NCBI GenBank assembly: GCA_963971285.1
Contig: OZ020260.1
Location: 7,660,798-7,724,797 of the forward strand
Source: Astropecten irregularis
Lineage: Eukaryota > Echinodermata > Asteroidea > Paxillosida > Astropectinidae
Reading direction: 5' to 3'
DNA: 64,000 nucleotides
Shown: positions 45,857 through 57,050 of the stretch, piece after piece
Layout of the letters: each line of letters begins with the position of its first letter
How positions within the stretch are numbered: position 1 is the first letter of the stretch
Made by a program: the position numbers and the translations under genes
The notes under the pieces: generated by a model
What the model was told of the DNA's origin: nothing
The model's input: only the letters and a program-made list of their open reading frames with translations
Databases searched by the model: none

Positions 45857-46317
45857 TTAAGTTTATGATTGGTAAAGGTCAAAGGAGAGCACTCATGCTC
45901 TGTCTAATCCAGCATGTACATGAAATAATAAGGATGTGAAAATACGAGCTCAATCGGACATCTGAGTCACAAGAAAATAGCGAAATCCGACTCATTTTTT
46001 CTTATAAAACATAAAGAAGGTTTTTTTTTTTATCTTGCTAAGATAAAACATGTTTTTGTGTTTGGTTTTTCTCTTTCTGGATAAATACAAAGAACATTAA
46101 GGTAGCACTTAAAGACTAACTAGGAGAAAAACTACATAAGCTTTCGTAGTAATAACTACTTCATCATTTTTTATTTGGATAAATACAACATTTCAGGCGG
46201 AAGTATTGTAATGGTATATTTCTACCAGCACCATCTGTTTGTAACAGCACCGCGTAACCCTGAAATCTGTGATCATTTCTGTTTGGGGATGTTACCAAAT
46301 CCCGTAGTTACCTTTAA
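45857..46317 (-). mobile_element. Family B MITE interrupted by an 85-bp insertion
   Basis: The left portion starts TTAAGTTTATGATTGGTAAAGG and contains the reverse of the B right half (GAGCTCAATCGGACATCTGA). The shared module and end (GTAGTTACCTTTAA) follow. The module is split at TGGATAAATACAA, which appears on both sides of an 85-bp foreign piece. Confidence 0.75.
46091..46175 (-). mobile_element. 85-bp insertion with a 13-bp target duplication
   Basis: TGGATAAATACAA is present at 46078-46090 and 46176-46188, and family B has it only once. Read on minus, the insert begins AATAAAAAATGATGAAGTAG, then TTATTACTACGAAAGC. TGATGA, a stem AGTAGT/ACTAC and GAAA are in the order seen in hammerhead ribozymes. 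The long target duplication fits target-primed reverse transcription of a truncated element. Confidence 0.65.
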
Positions 46318-46904
46318 AAGCTCCATTATTCATTATACTGAATAGTACAACGTCATGTATCTCTTGGGTCATGTACTCATTATGCTGCAGCCATTCTTAG
46401 TGTGTCTACTCCCTAAGTTGATTCAGAAAAAGCAAAGGCACGCCATCAAATACTGACGTCAAGAGCAAGGAATCTATGGAGCCTGCCTAATTCTTAAGAA
46501 AACAGCCTATTGTACGTATGTCAACTAGAGTTTATTGTCATCAAGGGACGGAGAAACCGAAGGAAAGCATCAATGCAAAGCACAAAGAATATAATGGGAG
46601 TTTATCAAAATATCTCACAAATATTCAAAGGAAGGATATTGACTTTGTTGGGGAGAAAACCCAACTACATGTAATTATAGAATACGTTTAGGATATAAAG
46701 TTTGCCCAAAATGTTGAATCGATTGGCGACGTCCAGTCTAATACAGGATAGAATCTTTGCTTTGAGATATTTTGGCCTTCCACAGAAACCATCGCGGCTT
46801 GTTCATCAAATAAGAAGATCCTAAAATCTTTCAAGAAGAACAGTTTCTATTCTTTACGAGATTCACGCTGGCAACCGTTACTGAATGATCATTCACATGT
46901 CTGG
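46318..46904. other. No recognised gene or repeat
   Basis: Nothing supported. Confidence 0.3.
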
Positions 46905-46912
46905 ATAAAATG

Positions 46913-47225
46913 CAGGCGCGGTTCTACGGGGGGCTAGGGGACTTCTGTAGCCCCCCAAATTGTTTTGTCTAGCCCCCCCCCCCCCCCCCCCAAAAAAAAT
47001 GCAAGTGAAAAAATACTTGAAAATACTGGATTTTTTTCAGTTATTAAGCGCCAATTACATAAAAAACGCGCTGTGTGGCCTATAATGTGCATGTTTTCGA
47101 CCCCTAATAAGACATAGCAGAAGCGAGTGTTAGAAGAACCCAAAATATTGGGTCTTCTAGCCCCCCCAAAAAGTATGGCTCTTCTAGCCCCCCCCCCCCA
47201 AATTTCGGCTCTAAAACCGCGCCTG
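46913..47225. mobile_element. Family M hAT-like MITE, 8-bp duplication
   Basis: The ends CAGGCGCGGTTCTA and TAAAACCGCGCCTG are inverted. ATAAAATG is duplicated exactly at 46905-46912 and 47226-47233. CTAGCCCCCCC tracts line both subterminal regions. The 8-bp duplication and CAG start indicate hAT. Apparent minus frames with poly-Gly are translated C runs. Confidence 0.85.
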
Positions 47226-47289
47226 ATAAAATGTCTTTATAGAAATCAAAGAATAGGTTACGCAGTATATAGCAACATTCCAAAGGCTT

Positions 47290-47434
47290 CTGGGTCAATT
47301 TCACGAAGCCTTACGATCGATCTTAACTGGAGTTACGAATGATAACCCATCGTATCATGTGTAGGGCTGCAATGCATCATAAGTATGTCTTACGATTGAT
47401 AGTAAGTTACGATGAGTTTGGTGGAATCGACCCC
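47290..47434 (-). mobile_element. Family D MITE, copy 3
   Basis: The ends TGGGTCAATTTCACGAAG and GGTGGAATCGACCCC are inverted. The interior has AGTAAGTTACGATGAGTTTG and GTAGGGCTGCAATGCAT. Confidence 0.7.
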
Positions 47435-48289
47435 TGAACTGATAGAACTCATGTACAATTTACATTTAGGTTACCCACATAGGTTATATACTTATTTATT
47501 GGATTGCATCACCATAATTTGTCTTTAGCGTTAGGTTAATCGAAAATGACGTTGACTTTGAGCAGTTGGTACACATTCCCAGCTGAAATAGGCTCCGTCT
47601 TGCATTAAACCTAAAAATCTGTTCAAGAAAACCTCTCTGCATTTGACTTCTTTAGTTGACCTTATTCTCTGACGTCATTGTTTAGTAGGGCGCCCTCATA
47701 TCGAGGTCAAACAAGGGTAGCATATTGGCACAGCTGATGGTGTCTCTTTGTTTTGCAGTCTAAGATGGCGGCATATGACGTCAATGCGTAAGGCTTGTAC
47801 TACAGCAAGCATGCAAATTGCACACACATTAATCTGTGCACTAGATCCATGCCGTCAAAAGACCAGCACCATGGATGATTTTATGGGAATATTCTATTAT
47901 CCACTGGCGAAGGCTCAAATTTAATTAATACATTTCTGGATGGTAGAATTTGGTCTCTATGGCATTTTCGTGTAGTGTGGCTTTAGAGGTGCAGATATAA
48001 TTGTGTGGCTGTAATGTCAAACGTGCACCGGTTTCATATCACTGTGCATATATAACACGGCGTGACATTGAATAAATCTGTACATGTAGGTAGTATACCC
48101 TGCATTTGTCCTTCGACTGCGTGTTCCAAATGAATATTCATGAAGTTTGTTGTGTTGCTCGCCAGTTGGGTTTTCTTTTCTTTGATCATGCAGTTATTGG
48201 GGAAATATTTCACTGTACATTTAACTACATGTAAATGTGGTCCTGGCTTTACAGAAGGAGGTGAAAAATACGAAATTTTCCCACGGTAT
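47435..48289. other. No recognised gene or repeat
   Basis: Nothing supported. Confidence 0.3.
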
Positions 48290-48557
48290 TTATTATTATT
48301 ATTTATTTCTGGTAACCAAGGATTCCTCAAAAGCGCCCCAGGCACTGTACCTCATTCAGCCCGATGAAACCCTTTATGGAAAGGTGATCATAGAAGAAGA
48401 TACAGTTTTAGATTTGGGAGGAAAACCCCAGAGTAATATTCTGGGTAAAACCCACAGAATCAGGTAGGGACTGAAAACCCAATCCACTTGTGGACCGAGC
48501 CGGACTCGAACCTGGTCCACCAGAGGTGAAAGGCGAGGAAAGATTCGCTATGCCAAC
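48290..48557 (-). mobile_element. tRNA-derived SINE, second type
   Basis: On the minus strand the head has GTTGGCATAGCGAATC and B-box AGGTTCGAGTCCG. The body has GGTTTTCCTCCCAAATC. An (AAT)n tail reaches 48290. Its head touches the next family E element directly. Confidence 0.65.
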
Positions 48558-48801
48558 CAGGGGCAAATTTCATAGAGATTCTTAGCACACAACATTTGCT
48601 TAGCACAAAAATGACCTGCGCAATAAAACAAACCACCATTGAAAATTCGATTTTATATTCATGGTCAGCGAACAACAGCCAAAGAACAATTGCAAGTGAT
48701 ACACAACACATGGACATTGGTTGAATCCTGTTTTTATGAAGACAGAAATGCAATGCTTAGCGATTTTATGTGCTAAGCAGCTCTATGAAATTGGCCCCTG
48801 G
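48558..48801. mobile_element. Family E MITE, copy 2
   Basis: The ends CAGGGGCAAATTTCATAGAG and CTCTATGAAATTGGCCCCTG are inverted. CTTAGCACA lies inside both. Interior ACCACCATTGAAAATTCG and GAACAACAGCCAAAGAACAA match copy 1. Confidence 0.75.
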
Positions 48802-49252
48802 CATGACTATTGGGTTATGCATTACTTGGACTACATGTATGTCATGTGTATATTGTTTTCATTTTACTCGCGTGGTTCCTCGTTTATAGTTATAACAAGC
48901 TCATTAAACCAAGGCATGTACTTGCCTACGATATTGGCGATGCATCAACAGCAGCCCCGGTCGGGCTTATTTTATTAATCCCTTGGCTGTTATCCCAAGA
49001 CGGACGAGCTAAGAACACTTAATTAAAGCTATAGGCGATTAACATCACATAAACAAAGTACAGGTGACCAACTGTCTAGTCGGTGGTTGTGTACAGGTAA
49101 CTGTGCAATAATTAGAGATGCTACCAGTCATTAGGATAGATGGGAGAAATCATGAAATATTTAGACCTCCCATGGTGTCATATCATGCATGGCCCCTGGA
49201 GAATAGAAGTCACCAAGCAACCCACATATTACACATGCTGTACGTTAATACG
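48802..49252. other. No recognised gene or repeat
   Basis: Frames at 48721-48978 and 48810-49022 (+) overlap in different frames and have no domain. Confidence 0.3.
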
Positions 49253-49619
49253 TTAAAGGTAGTATCATACTTTGGTTTTTGTCAAAGAAATACAGATTCA
49301 TGGGCAGAAATATCAAGGAAGATACAGTAACAGTCATCTGTGAAAATTTCAGTCCCATACGTTGCCCACTTTTTGAGAAAAAAAGTTAAAAACGACCACA
49401 GTATTTCTAAAGTCTTTTCTCTTTTATTTTTGATCTTTTAAAAGATCAAAAAGATTTTCGGTCGTTGTTTCACTAATTTATGGAAAAATACACCACTTCA
49501 GGCGGAAAAAGTTTAACGGTAGGTTTCTACCAGTATCATCTTCATACCCTAAAAGTTATACGTAAATCTGTGAACATTTCTGTTTTGGTCTCTTACCAAA
49601 AGTATGACACTACCTTTAA
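49253..49619 (-). mobile_element. Family A TTAA MITE, full length (367 bp)
   Basis: TTAA lies at both ends, with AAAGGTAGTATCATACTTTG and AGTATGACACTACCTTTAA ends. Central GATCTTTTAAAAGATC lies at about 49432. All modules are in order; a good reference copy. Confidence 0.9.
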
Positions 49620-49945
49620 GATATGGTCCAATCTTGCGCATGACATTTTTTCCGTGTCTTCTGTCTTCTATCTTCTTGATATGGCGCCTGCAAATTTCAA
49701 CACGACCTCTCCGTTTCCAATTTGTGTTGTGAATTCCCAATAAACCAAGGGATTTGGTATTCAATACATCTACATCAACAATGTTTGAAGATAGTGGTTC
49801 TGCGCTTGTGAATGAAGAACTTTCAGAGAAATGCATTACTGCGTAGGGCCTACTAATTATTTCATTGATGGATGATCGCACATTAACCTTGAAGAATTTC
49901 TGGATCATATTGTATTATTATAACAATGACGGGGTAATGCCACCA

Positions 49946-50077
49946 GGGGTCGATTACACGAAACCCTACGATCGATCGTAAGTCGAGTTACTTAGGATAA
50001 CCCATCGTAGGGGGCCATCCCACGTAGGGCTGCATTGCATCATAGTAAAGTTACGACGAGTTTGGTGAAATCGACCA
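49946..50077 (-). mobile_element. Family D MITE, copy 4
   Basis: The ends AGGGGTCGATTACACGAA and TTTGGTGAAATCGACC are inverted. It lacks part of the right interior (the GATTGATAG block) seen in other copies. Confidence 0.7.
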
Positions 50078-50175
50078 CAGTGGGCAAGATATGCACTTGA
50101 TGTGTCTGTTGTATTCTACATTGGAAAATACGCCATCTTCTGTCATGACTTATAGTGTGAAGGGGTTAGAACTTC

Positions 50176-50422
50176 TGGGGCCAATTTAATAGAGCTGCAA
50201 GCACAAAACTTGCTTAAGCATGAAAAGTCTTCCTTGATCAAACAGATCAAACCAACAACATTTTCACGTGAGGATTACTGCTTATGAATTGTATTCGACC
50301 ATTATATGCGGAGCATAACATTCACAAGGAGTTTCGGCTGGTATATACTGATTTTAGTTACCAAGGGTTTTGGTGCTTAGAGCAGATCTTGGTGCTTAAG
50401 CAGCTCTATGAAATTGGCCCCT
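50176..50422. mobile_element. Family E MITE, copy 3
   Basis: The ends TGGGGCCAATTTAATAGAG and CTCTATGAAATTGGCCCC are inverted. CTTAAGCATGAAAAGTCTTC and TTCACAAGGAGTTTCGGCTG are shared with copy 4. Confidence 0.75.
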
Positions 50423-51078
50423 GATCGTGGTACAAAAATGTACGATGTCAATATGAATCACAGAACACCAATGTACGCTAGTGACCAAGGACTCCGTAGT
50501 AACTAGATCTAGTGTCACTATAGGGCACATTATGATAGAGACCTTCTTTGAGTATGCGGTTGACCCCGAAGTCTTAATTGCTCTTTTGTCACTTACCTGG
50601 TTTATTTATTGCCTATTTCCTCCCCAAACCCGCTACACCATTAACCGCAAAGATGTCCCAAAAATTAATAATGATAAAATTCACGTCAGTCAACGAGTCA
50701 TAAATCCCATCCATCATTCGCCTTGCGTCATTGCGGTTATTCACAGAGCTCACATCACAAGAACGATATAAAAAAATACGGTAGAACCTTGATTACTATT
50801 ATTGAATAATTTAATTTCATCGCCAATGAATTCAACTCGATGAGACCTTAGCGAGATGACGTCATACTCTCGATACAACGGTGAAAGATCCAAAGGAGGG
50901 GGGGGGGGCGAGTTACTTCGTCTTAACCAATATGAATGAAGGGGATTTCAGCCCAAATGATGAGATTTCAATCCGGATTGTCAAATTGCTTTCTAATAAT
51001 CACAAATTCTAAATTGTCCTAGCAGGGATTGTGTACGTAATCGAATCATTGAACCTCTAGAATGGGTCCACTTTGAAG
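50423..51078. other. No recognised gene
   Basis: The 96-codon frame 50481-50771 (+) shows a hydrophobic stretch LIALLSLTWFIYCLF but no domain or splice context. Confidence 0.25.
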
Positions 51079-51180
51079 TTTGTCCGTTCAACGCACAAGA
51101 TCCGGATCCCATTTTAGCGTACCCTGCATAGGACGTGGATCCCCATATCTGGGATCCCGTGCGTTAAACAAGCAGGCCCT
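51079..51180. mobile_element. Family H MITE, left end decayed
   Basis: GATCCGGATCCCATTTTAGC and the right end GCGTTAAACAAGCAGGCCCT match H. The left terminal repeat is not recognisable. Confidence 0.65.
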
Positions 51181-52001
51181 GTGTATTTTAGGCAGCGTGT
51201 TTACTGTACTGTACGAAGATTTCACAGATTGTGCACGAAAAGGAAGCCGCGCATGTAAGCAAGCATGTTGTGCGATATTGTTTGTCATTCGCTAGGTAAC
51301 ATTGTTTAACTAGTTGTGAGTTTTTCAGTGGAAACGACTAGCAATTTGGCGAAATAACGTCGAAATAATGACCACAATGTAAAACTGCCGACTGAATTGC
51401 GAGATACATGGGAGAGTGTCTTTTTCCTGGTCGTAGTGATAATTCAGCAAGTAACTTAAGCTGTTACCATAACTACCGCGAATGTAAATATAGAAAATCC
51501 ATTCAAGATTACGCATGGCTTTTTCTCAGTGTGCATCTTGCTAGCGAGCTGGAATGAAATGTGCAATGTATGACTTACCGTAAATCAATTGTATCCGGTT
51601 GAACTTGACACCATATATAGCCATCCGCTCTGTTAATACCATACGTGGGTGTAACTCGTGTTGTATATTGTATTGAGTCTTGCCATTGCTCCATCATGCA
51701 GGAAGTGCCCGGATGTGCGTCCCAGGATTAAGCTGTCTCGCCGTCTCGCAACTTGTAGATACTTCGACATTTATCATGGAGAAAGAAATGCCTCTAGCAA
51801 TAATCGTATCGTATCGATAAAACCCGCCTTGCAATCCCACTACGTTCTGCTCCATTGCGTTTTTTTCCTCAAATACTTTGGTATTTTCGTTACTGTTGCG
51901 ACCACTGCGTACGCCATGCGTACAGAGGGGGAGGGGGGGGGGGTTCCAAAAAGTTGGCATTTCGTGCGTACGTACTTTATGGACGGCCCCTTAAACAGAA
52001 T
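51181..52001. other. No recognised gene
   Basis: The 144-codon frame 51658-52092 (+) crosses into family N and a poly-A tract; no domain. Confidence 0.25.
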
Positions 52002-52238
52002 CGGGGGCGGATCCAGGGGTACGCCCCCTTTTCTTCCCGCAAAAAAAAAAAAGGAAGAAAGAAAGAAGGGGAGAGGGAAAACAATAATATAGGGAGGGAG
52101 AAAGACTCAAATGGAGAAGACAAAAGAAGGGGCAGACACTATTAGCTAGCTTTGATCGCCCCGAAATGCATCCGTCGCTATTAAATTGGCGCGTTTTATT
52201 TCCATGCCCCGCTTTGGAAAATCCTGGATCCGTTCCTG
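52002..52238. mobile_element. Family N MITE (237 bp)
   Basis: The ends CGGGGGCGGATCCAGG and CCTGGATCCGTTCCTG are inverted. AGAAT is repeated directly on both sides (51997-52001 and 52239-52243). The interior is purine-rich. The superfamily is uncertain: the TIR resembles hAT types but only 5 bp of duplication are visible. Confidence 0.6.
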
Positions 52239-53036
52239 AGAATACACATATAAGAGTAAAGGTCACCATTCAAATGACATGCGTTGTTTATATTAAATGC
52301 TTTCCACATACAATTTTTTATTTGAAAACCCAAAATGAAAGTTATCAAATGAAGCAGGTTAAACCGCAGGGTTATAGTGGCCATGGAGACGGATTATTAT
52401 ATAACGCGCAATATTCATGGTGCAGCTATAGGTCATGCATTGCTTCAGTGCTGTAGTTTTATTACGTTGGTTTACCATGCGTGGCCAACCAGGGCTTTTG
52501 GAAATTACAATAAAGGTCTTTGGCTTGGAAAAGGTAGGGCAACCTTAAATTCTGGTGTCTGGAAACTACTTCCAATATCAGTAAATTGTCCTCGATGTAG
52601 CTGAATTCTGTTGGGGCGACCTAGTATCGAACGTGTAATATCTGAAAGAGACATTTAACTTTATTCAATAATGCCCGTGTTTGTTAAGTTCCGATCGCAG
52701 CGAAGATGTTCCCAGGCACGTTCGTACTTAAAAGCCATTGAAATAGATGGATCGTTTATCATAAACCATTTTGAGTACAATAGTAATCCTTCAGTTGAAC
52801 CTGATGTATGTGCGTATGGCATGGCCTTGAAGCCAGCTTTCGCTGTCTCGAACAGACAATGAAAGAATAATTGTATTTCATGGGAATAAACATCTCACTA
52901 CGTGTTTGTTCTTTTCATTTATGATTGTTTGTTTTTCATTTCTTTGTTTGTTCTTCATTTCTGTTTTTTCTTTGGTGATTTACATTGTTGTCGTTGCTGC
53001 TTTTGATGTCACTGTATTATTTTTCTAATCTATTCC
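52239..53036. other. No gene; a GTTTGTT-rich low-complexity tract at its end
   Basis: The tract at about 52900-53020 (TTTGTTTGTTCTT, TTGTTGTCGTTGCTGC) resembles 53215-53300. Confidence 0.3.
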
Positions 53037-53205
53037 TTGGAGTTTTGATCTCACCCCGAGATAAAAACTGATTTTGGTCATGTACTCTTTTGTGGAAAAA
53101 AACGTACATTTCAGGCAGACAAATTGTAACTGTGTGTTTCTACCAACACCATATAGGTAAATCCGTGAAGATTTCTGTTTTGGTACGTAGCTACCAAAGT
53201 GTGAT
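53037..53205 (-). mobile_element. Family B half copy
   Basis: Contains GATCTCACCCCGAGATAAAA, ACATTTCAGGCAG, GTGTTTCTACCAACACCAT and TTTCTGTTTTGGTACG. Both boundaries are decayed. T/G-rich similar tracts flank it on both sides. Confidence 0.6.
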
Positions 53206-54745
53206 AGTAAAATAATTGTGTTTTTTATTTTGTCTTTTTTTGGCGATTTTGTTTGTCGCGTTGCTGCTTGTGTTTTTGCTGATGTTGCTGTTTGTTTGAC
53301 CGTGTTTTATATCTCGTCTGTTGGTTTCTTGATATGTTCCTTTGTCTGGTTGTATGTTTATTTGGTTTTGGCGTGTATACGGCCGTTGTTTTTTTCACAG
53401 TTTGCCTTTGCACTATATGCAATGCCTGAACAAACGCGGCTTCCATAAGTCACCTTATTCCTACGGGAATCGTTACCTCAGCAACGCAACATTATCCATG
53501 AACTGTATGGTGAATAATACATGTTTGTTCGCTTTTTGTATTTGCCGAAGTGACTTGGTTACCCTTTAATTTTCTCTCTCAAAAAGCGGTCGGAAAATCA
53601 TCTAACATTTTGTTTCAATACGTATGTAGTAAAACCTCTTGCAACTGTAAAGATATATTTCTCTAACTTGATAGGCAAATAAATTATTGTACTCATTTTG
53701 TAGTACCCTGTCTACTTATGAATTATGGCGTATAGGATTTTAGAAAAGGTATTCGTTTTGAACTCGGCCCGAAGCCCGCATTCACAATTGGTCACATAGC
53801 AAGGATGTTACAATAAGTGCGCGGAACCTCTACTGATGGAAAGGCCGTAAAACCCAACCCATCAATTCTAAAGCGTTATTTCATCCTATGAATTTTTGAA
53901 GACAGTCTGTAATGAAGACGGCTTCAAAGATTTGTTGATCTTATTTCCGGAGGGTAACACACTTCTCTTGATGTTTGTCAATCATTCGTGAAAAGCACCG
54001 TTTACAAAAAAAAAAAGAGTCAGATGTTTTTTTTTCCCGTAGTGCTCTGAATAATAGGAGAGGAAACCACGTGCAAGTCCATTTACTTCAGCCCAGACAC
54101 ATTGGGCCTACACAAAATAAATAAGTATGTTACTTGCATTGGAATAGTGTGCCATTTATACATACGCCACCTGCGTCGGATAGGCCAAGTTTTTTCGCAT
54201 TGCATAATTATTGGGTAAATGCCACAGTCACTTTATAGTCGGGCTGTGTCAGTTTCAATACGTTCAGTAGGGGAGCAAGAGTTGTCAGCTGTATTTAGTT
54301 CAGTTTTCTTTCTTAAAATGTGTTGATGATTTGCACAAAATCTGTTGCTTTTAGGCACCTAAAACGCGGGAAAGTACACGTGAACGCTGCAGTGTTTAAG
54401 AAATAGGTCGTCTGAATTAGTTGACTTAAGTTGACCGTCGTGGTGGCACACAAATTGTTAATATTGTCTTTGCTTTTTTGATGGGCGTAATTGCTATAAG
54501 GTAACCGCACAGATGCTGTTCAATTGCCTCCTAACACCCAATGCACACAAGAGGGCGCCCTCGGCTAGAAGTCAGTTGAGTCCTGTTTAGTCAGAGAAAG
54601 TGTACATTGAGATGGAAGTTGGTCACATTATGGCCAATGAACCATCAGCGCACACAAAAAATATGATTAAAACACTGCACAGCATTAATAATGCCATCCA
54701 TTTTGTGACCACATTGAGAAGCTGTAGGTACTATCATTTTGAAAA
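53206..54745. other. No recognised gene
   Basis: The frame at 53218-53448 (+) is a translated T/G-rich tract. Nothing else supported. Confidence 0.3.
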
Positions 54746-55100
54746 TTAAAGATAATATCTGTACTCTGGTTTTTGTCAAAGAAATGCAGATTCATGGGCA
54801 AAAATATCAAGACAGTCATCTGCGAAAATTGCAGTCCCATACGGTGCCCACTTTTTGAGAAAACAGTGACAAACGGCCACAGTATTTCTTAAGTCTTTTC
54901 TCTTTTATTTTTGATCTTTTAAAGATCAAAAAGATTTTCGGTCGTTGTTTTCCACTTTTCTGGATTGATACACCATTTCAGGCGGAAAAATTTGAACGGT
55001 ATGTTTCTACCGCCACCATCTTCATACCTTGTAATGAATACGTATAAATCTATGAACATTTCTGTTTTGGCTTCTTACCAAAGTATGATACAACCTTTAA
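54746..55100 (-). mobile_element. Family A TTAA MITE, full length (355 bp)
   Basis: TTAA lies at both ends. The left end is drifted (TTAAAGATAATATCTGTACT), the right end is AAGTATGATACAACCTTTAA. Central GATCTTTTAAAGATC lies at about 54914. Confidence 0.8.
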
Positions 55101-55389
55101 TGTGCTCTAGAAGTCAACAGAGGGCAGTACGACTTTAGCTGCGGTACGATTTCTCGTTGTGTCATCCTCTTTAAGATGTGCCTCTATTAAGATAACGACG
55201 TTATGACGTCAATGCATAAGTACAATGGTTGGTTGGTTAGTCGATTGTTGGCTTGGCTGCCTAGTCGGTCATTTGCCCGTAGTCAATGCCCTTAATATAC
55301 ACACGATTGCGCAGGCACCGCCGATGTATCAAATAGAACGTCATTGGAAATAATGTGTTATAAAAGGTTATGGCTAGCTGATGACCTCT

Positions 55390-55723
55390 TTAAAGGTGCA
55401 TGTAGTATCATACTTTGGTATCATACCGAAACAGAAATCTTCACAGATTTACCTATACATGGTATAAAGATGGTGATGGTTAAAACTTACCGTTCAAGTT
55501 TGTTATGCCTGAAATGCTGTATTTACTATAAAAAGAGTGAAAACCAATTCACCGAAACAATTTTGATCTTTAAAAGATAAAAAATAACGGTGACAAGATT
55601 TTTAAAATACCGATGGCATTTGTCACTGTGTTTCACAGATGACTTTTATTGTGTCTTTCTTGACATTTCTGACAATGAATCTGAATTTCTTTGACAAAAA
55701 CCAAAGTATGATTCTACCTTTAA
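55390..55723 (+). mobile_element. Family A TTAA MITE with an altered left end
   Basis: The left end carries an extra GCATGTA (TTAAAGGTGCATGTAGTATC). The interior is somewhat shorter, and the TGTCACTG block runs directly into TTTCACAGATGAC. TTAA lies at both ends. Confidence 0.8.
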
Positions 55724-56276
55724 GAGTGAAATGTCCTTGGTGTGTCAGTGCTACAATCCCCAGGGGACTTACCCGTGGGGGAGGGGAGGGGAGTCTATCG
55801 ACCTCACCGCATTGGAAGATACCGTCACGTGTAAATAATTCATTCCTAAGCATTTAACGTGAGACTGGCTACCTACGTCAGATTCTGAGATCCAAGTGTA
55901 CCGTGCATAACGTACGTATTAAAAATAAATGCGCTGACATCAAACCAAATACAAGGAGCATAATGTATACACATGGTGTGTAATCGAAGCAGTCTGGCGT
56001 GAGACTTGCTAACCTTGTGGAATTTCACTGTTCATTTGGCATATCCTTTGCTGTTACATTGCGGTGTCGTGTTACGTCTGTTATTGAGTTTGTCATTTGA
56101 AAATTATATTATGTGCCTGATGTCATTAAGTTAAGTTCTTAATGCATTCACGAACCCTTATGGTAACTTGGTCTACGGCGTGGCATAATCACAAAAATGA
56201 GCAAATTACGGTTTTGTTTTCAACATTTTTATTGCAATCATAGTATTACTAATAGGGTTATTCATCGCTGTGGATA
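55724..56276. other. No recognised gene or repeat
   Basis: Nothing supported. Confidence 0.3.
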
Positions 56277-56900
56277 CTCTCTAAATGCAAAAGAGTGAAA
56301 GGGCAATTTTTGAAGAGTCATACGAGGGACAACTCTTTATCGAGCTGCCGTCCACTCCTTAAAGGGATGGTACAGAATTGGTTTTTGCTACAAAACCGTT
56401 GCTGACAGTGAAAGCACATTATGTAATCCATCATATACGGTACCTTAACTGACAAACCTGTAGAAGTTTGAGGTCAATCAGCCATCTGGTTCACGAGAAA
56501 ATAGTGAAAACCCGTGTACAGAGAACTGTACACATTTCAACGAATGAAAAAAACGCTTCGAAGCGATTTATTCCGATCGGAAAATAGTTTCATTTATTTC
56601 TCAACGAATATGGCATTTCAGACAAAAACATTTCATGGGATGTTTTTCCCTATCATCACCATTATATTGTGTAAGTTTTATGTGAATCTGTGATCATGAA
56701 GTGTATTTTGTCTTACCATTTCTGTACTATCCCTTTAAGAGTGAGTTTTGCATCGTTTTGAGTGATGTTTCACTCTGACCCAGACGGTGAATACCACTCC
56801 AAAAGAGTTAAATAGCCACCACTCTTTTTGAAGAGCCATTATTAAGGACAACTCGATTCTAACAGACATGGTATTTTTTCACTCTTTTGCATTTAGAGAG
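56277..56900. mobile_element. Tc1/mariner-like MITE hosting a family C copy
   Basis: The ends CTCTCTAAATGCAAAAGAGT and ACTCTTTTGCATTTAGAGAG are perfect inverted repeats, and TA flanks both sides. Without the nested element (56359-56738) the host is about 248 bp. GAAGAGCC/GACAACTC motifs occur near both ends. Confidence 0.8.
56359..56738 (-). mobile_element. Family C TTAA MITE, nested
   Basis: The ends TTAAAGGGATGGTACAGAAT and TTCTGTACTATCCCTTTAA are inverted, with TTAA at both boundaries. The central palindrome is CGCTTCGAAGCG. The right half contains the diverged shared module (CATTTCAGACAAAAACATTT) and the left half the B/C block (TGACAGTGAAAGCAC). Confidence 0.85.
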
Positions 56901-56909
56901 TACAGATGA

Positions 56910-57050
56910 GGAAAAAGGTGTCACACGATGTCGTGTTGCTGGTAGCGACGTTTCGTCTGCCGTTGATGCCTGATGAAGGCTAGCAGTACCAGCAGTCGAA
57001 ACTTCGCTACCAGCAACACGACATTGTGTGACTTTGATCTCCTTTTTCCT
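56910..57050. repeat. Inverted repeat with a hammerhead-like core
   Basis: Arms GTCGTGTTGCTGGTAGCGA and TCGCTACCAGCAACACGAC, extended by GGAAAAAGG and CCTTTTTCC, enclose CTGATGA (56970-56976), a GGCT/AGTC stem and GAAA (56998-57001). CTGATGA, stem and GAAA match the order of the hammerhead core, but an unpaired A after CTGATGA and no clear third helix make activity doubtful. Confidence 0.5.

Noticed and set aside
46970-47220. Glycine-rich protein frames
   Set aside because: They are translated C runs inside the hAT-like MITE.
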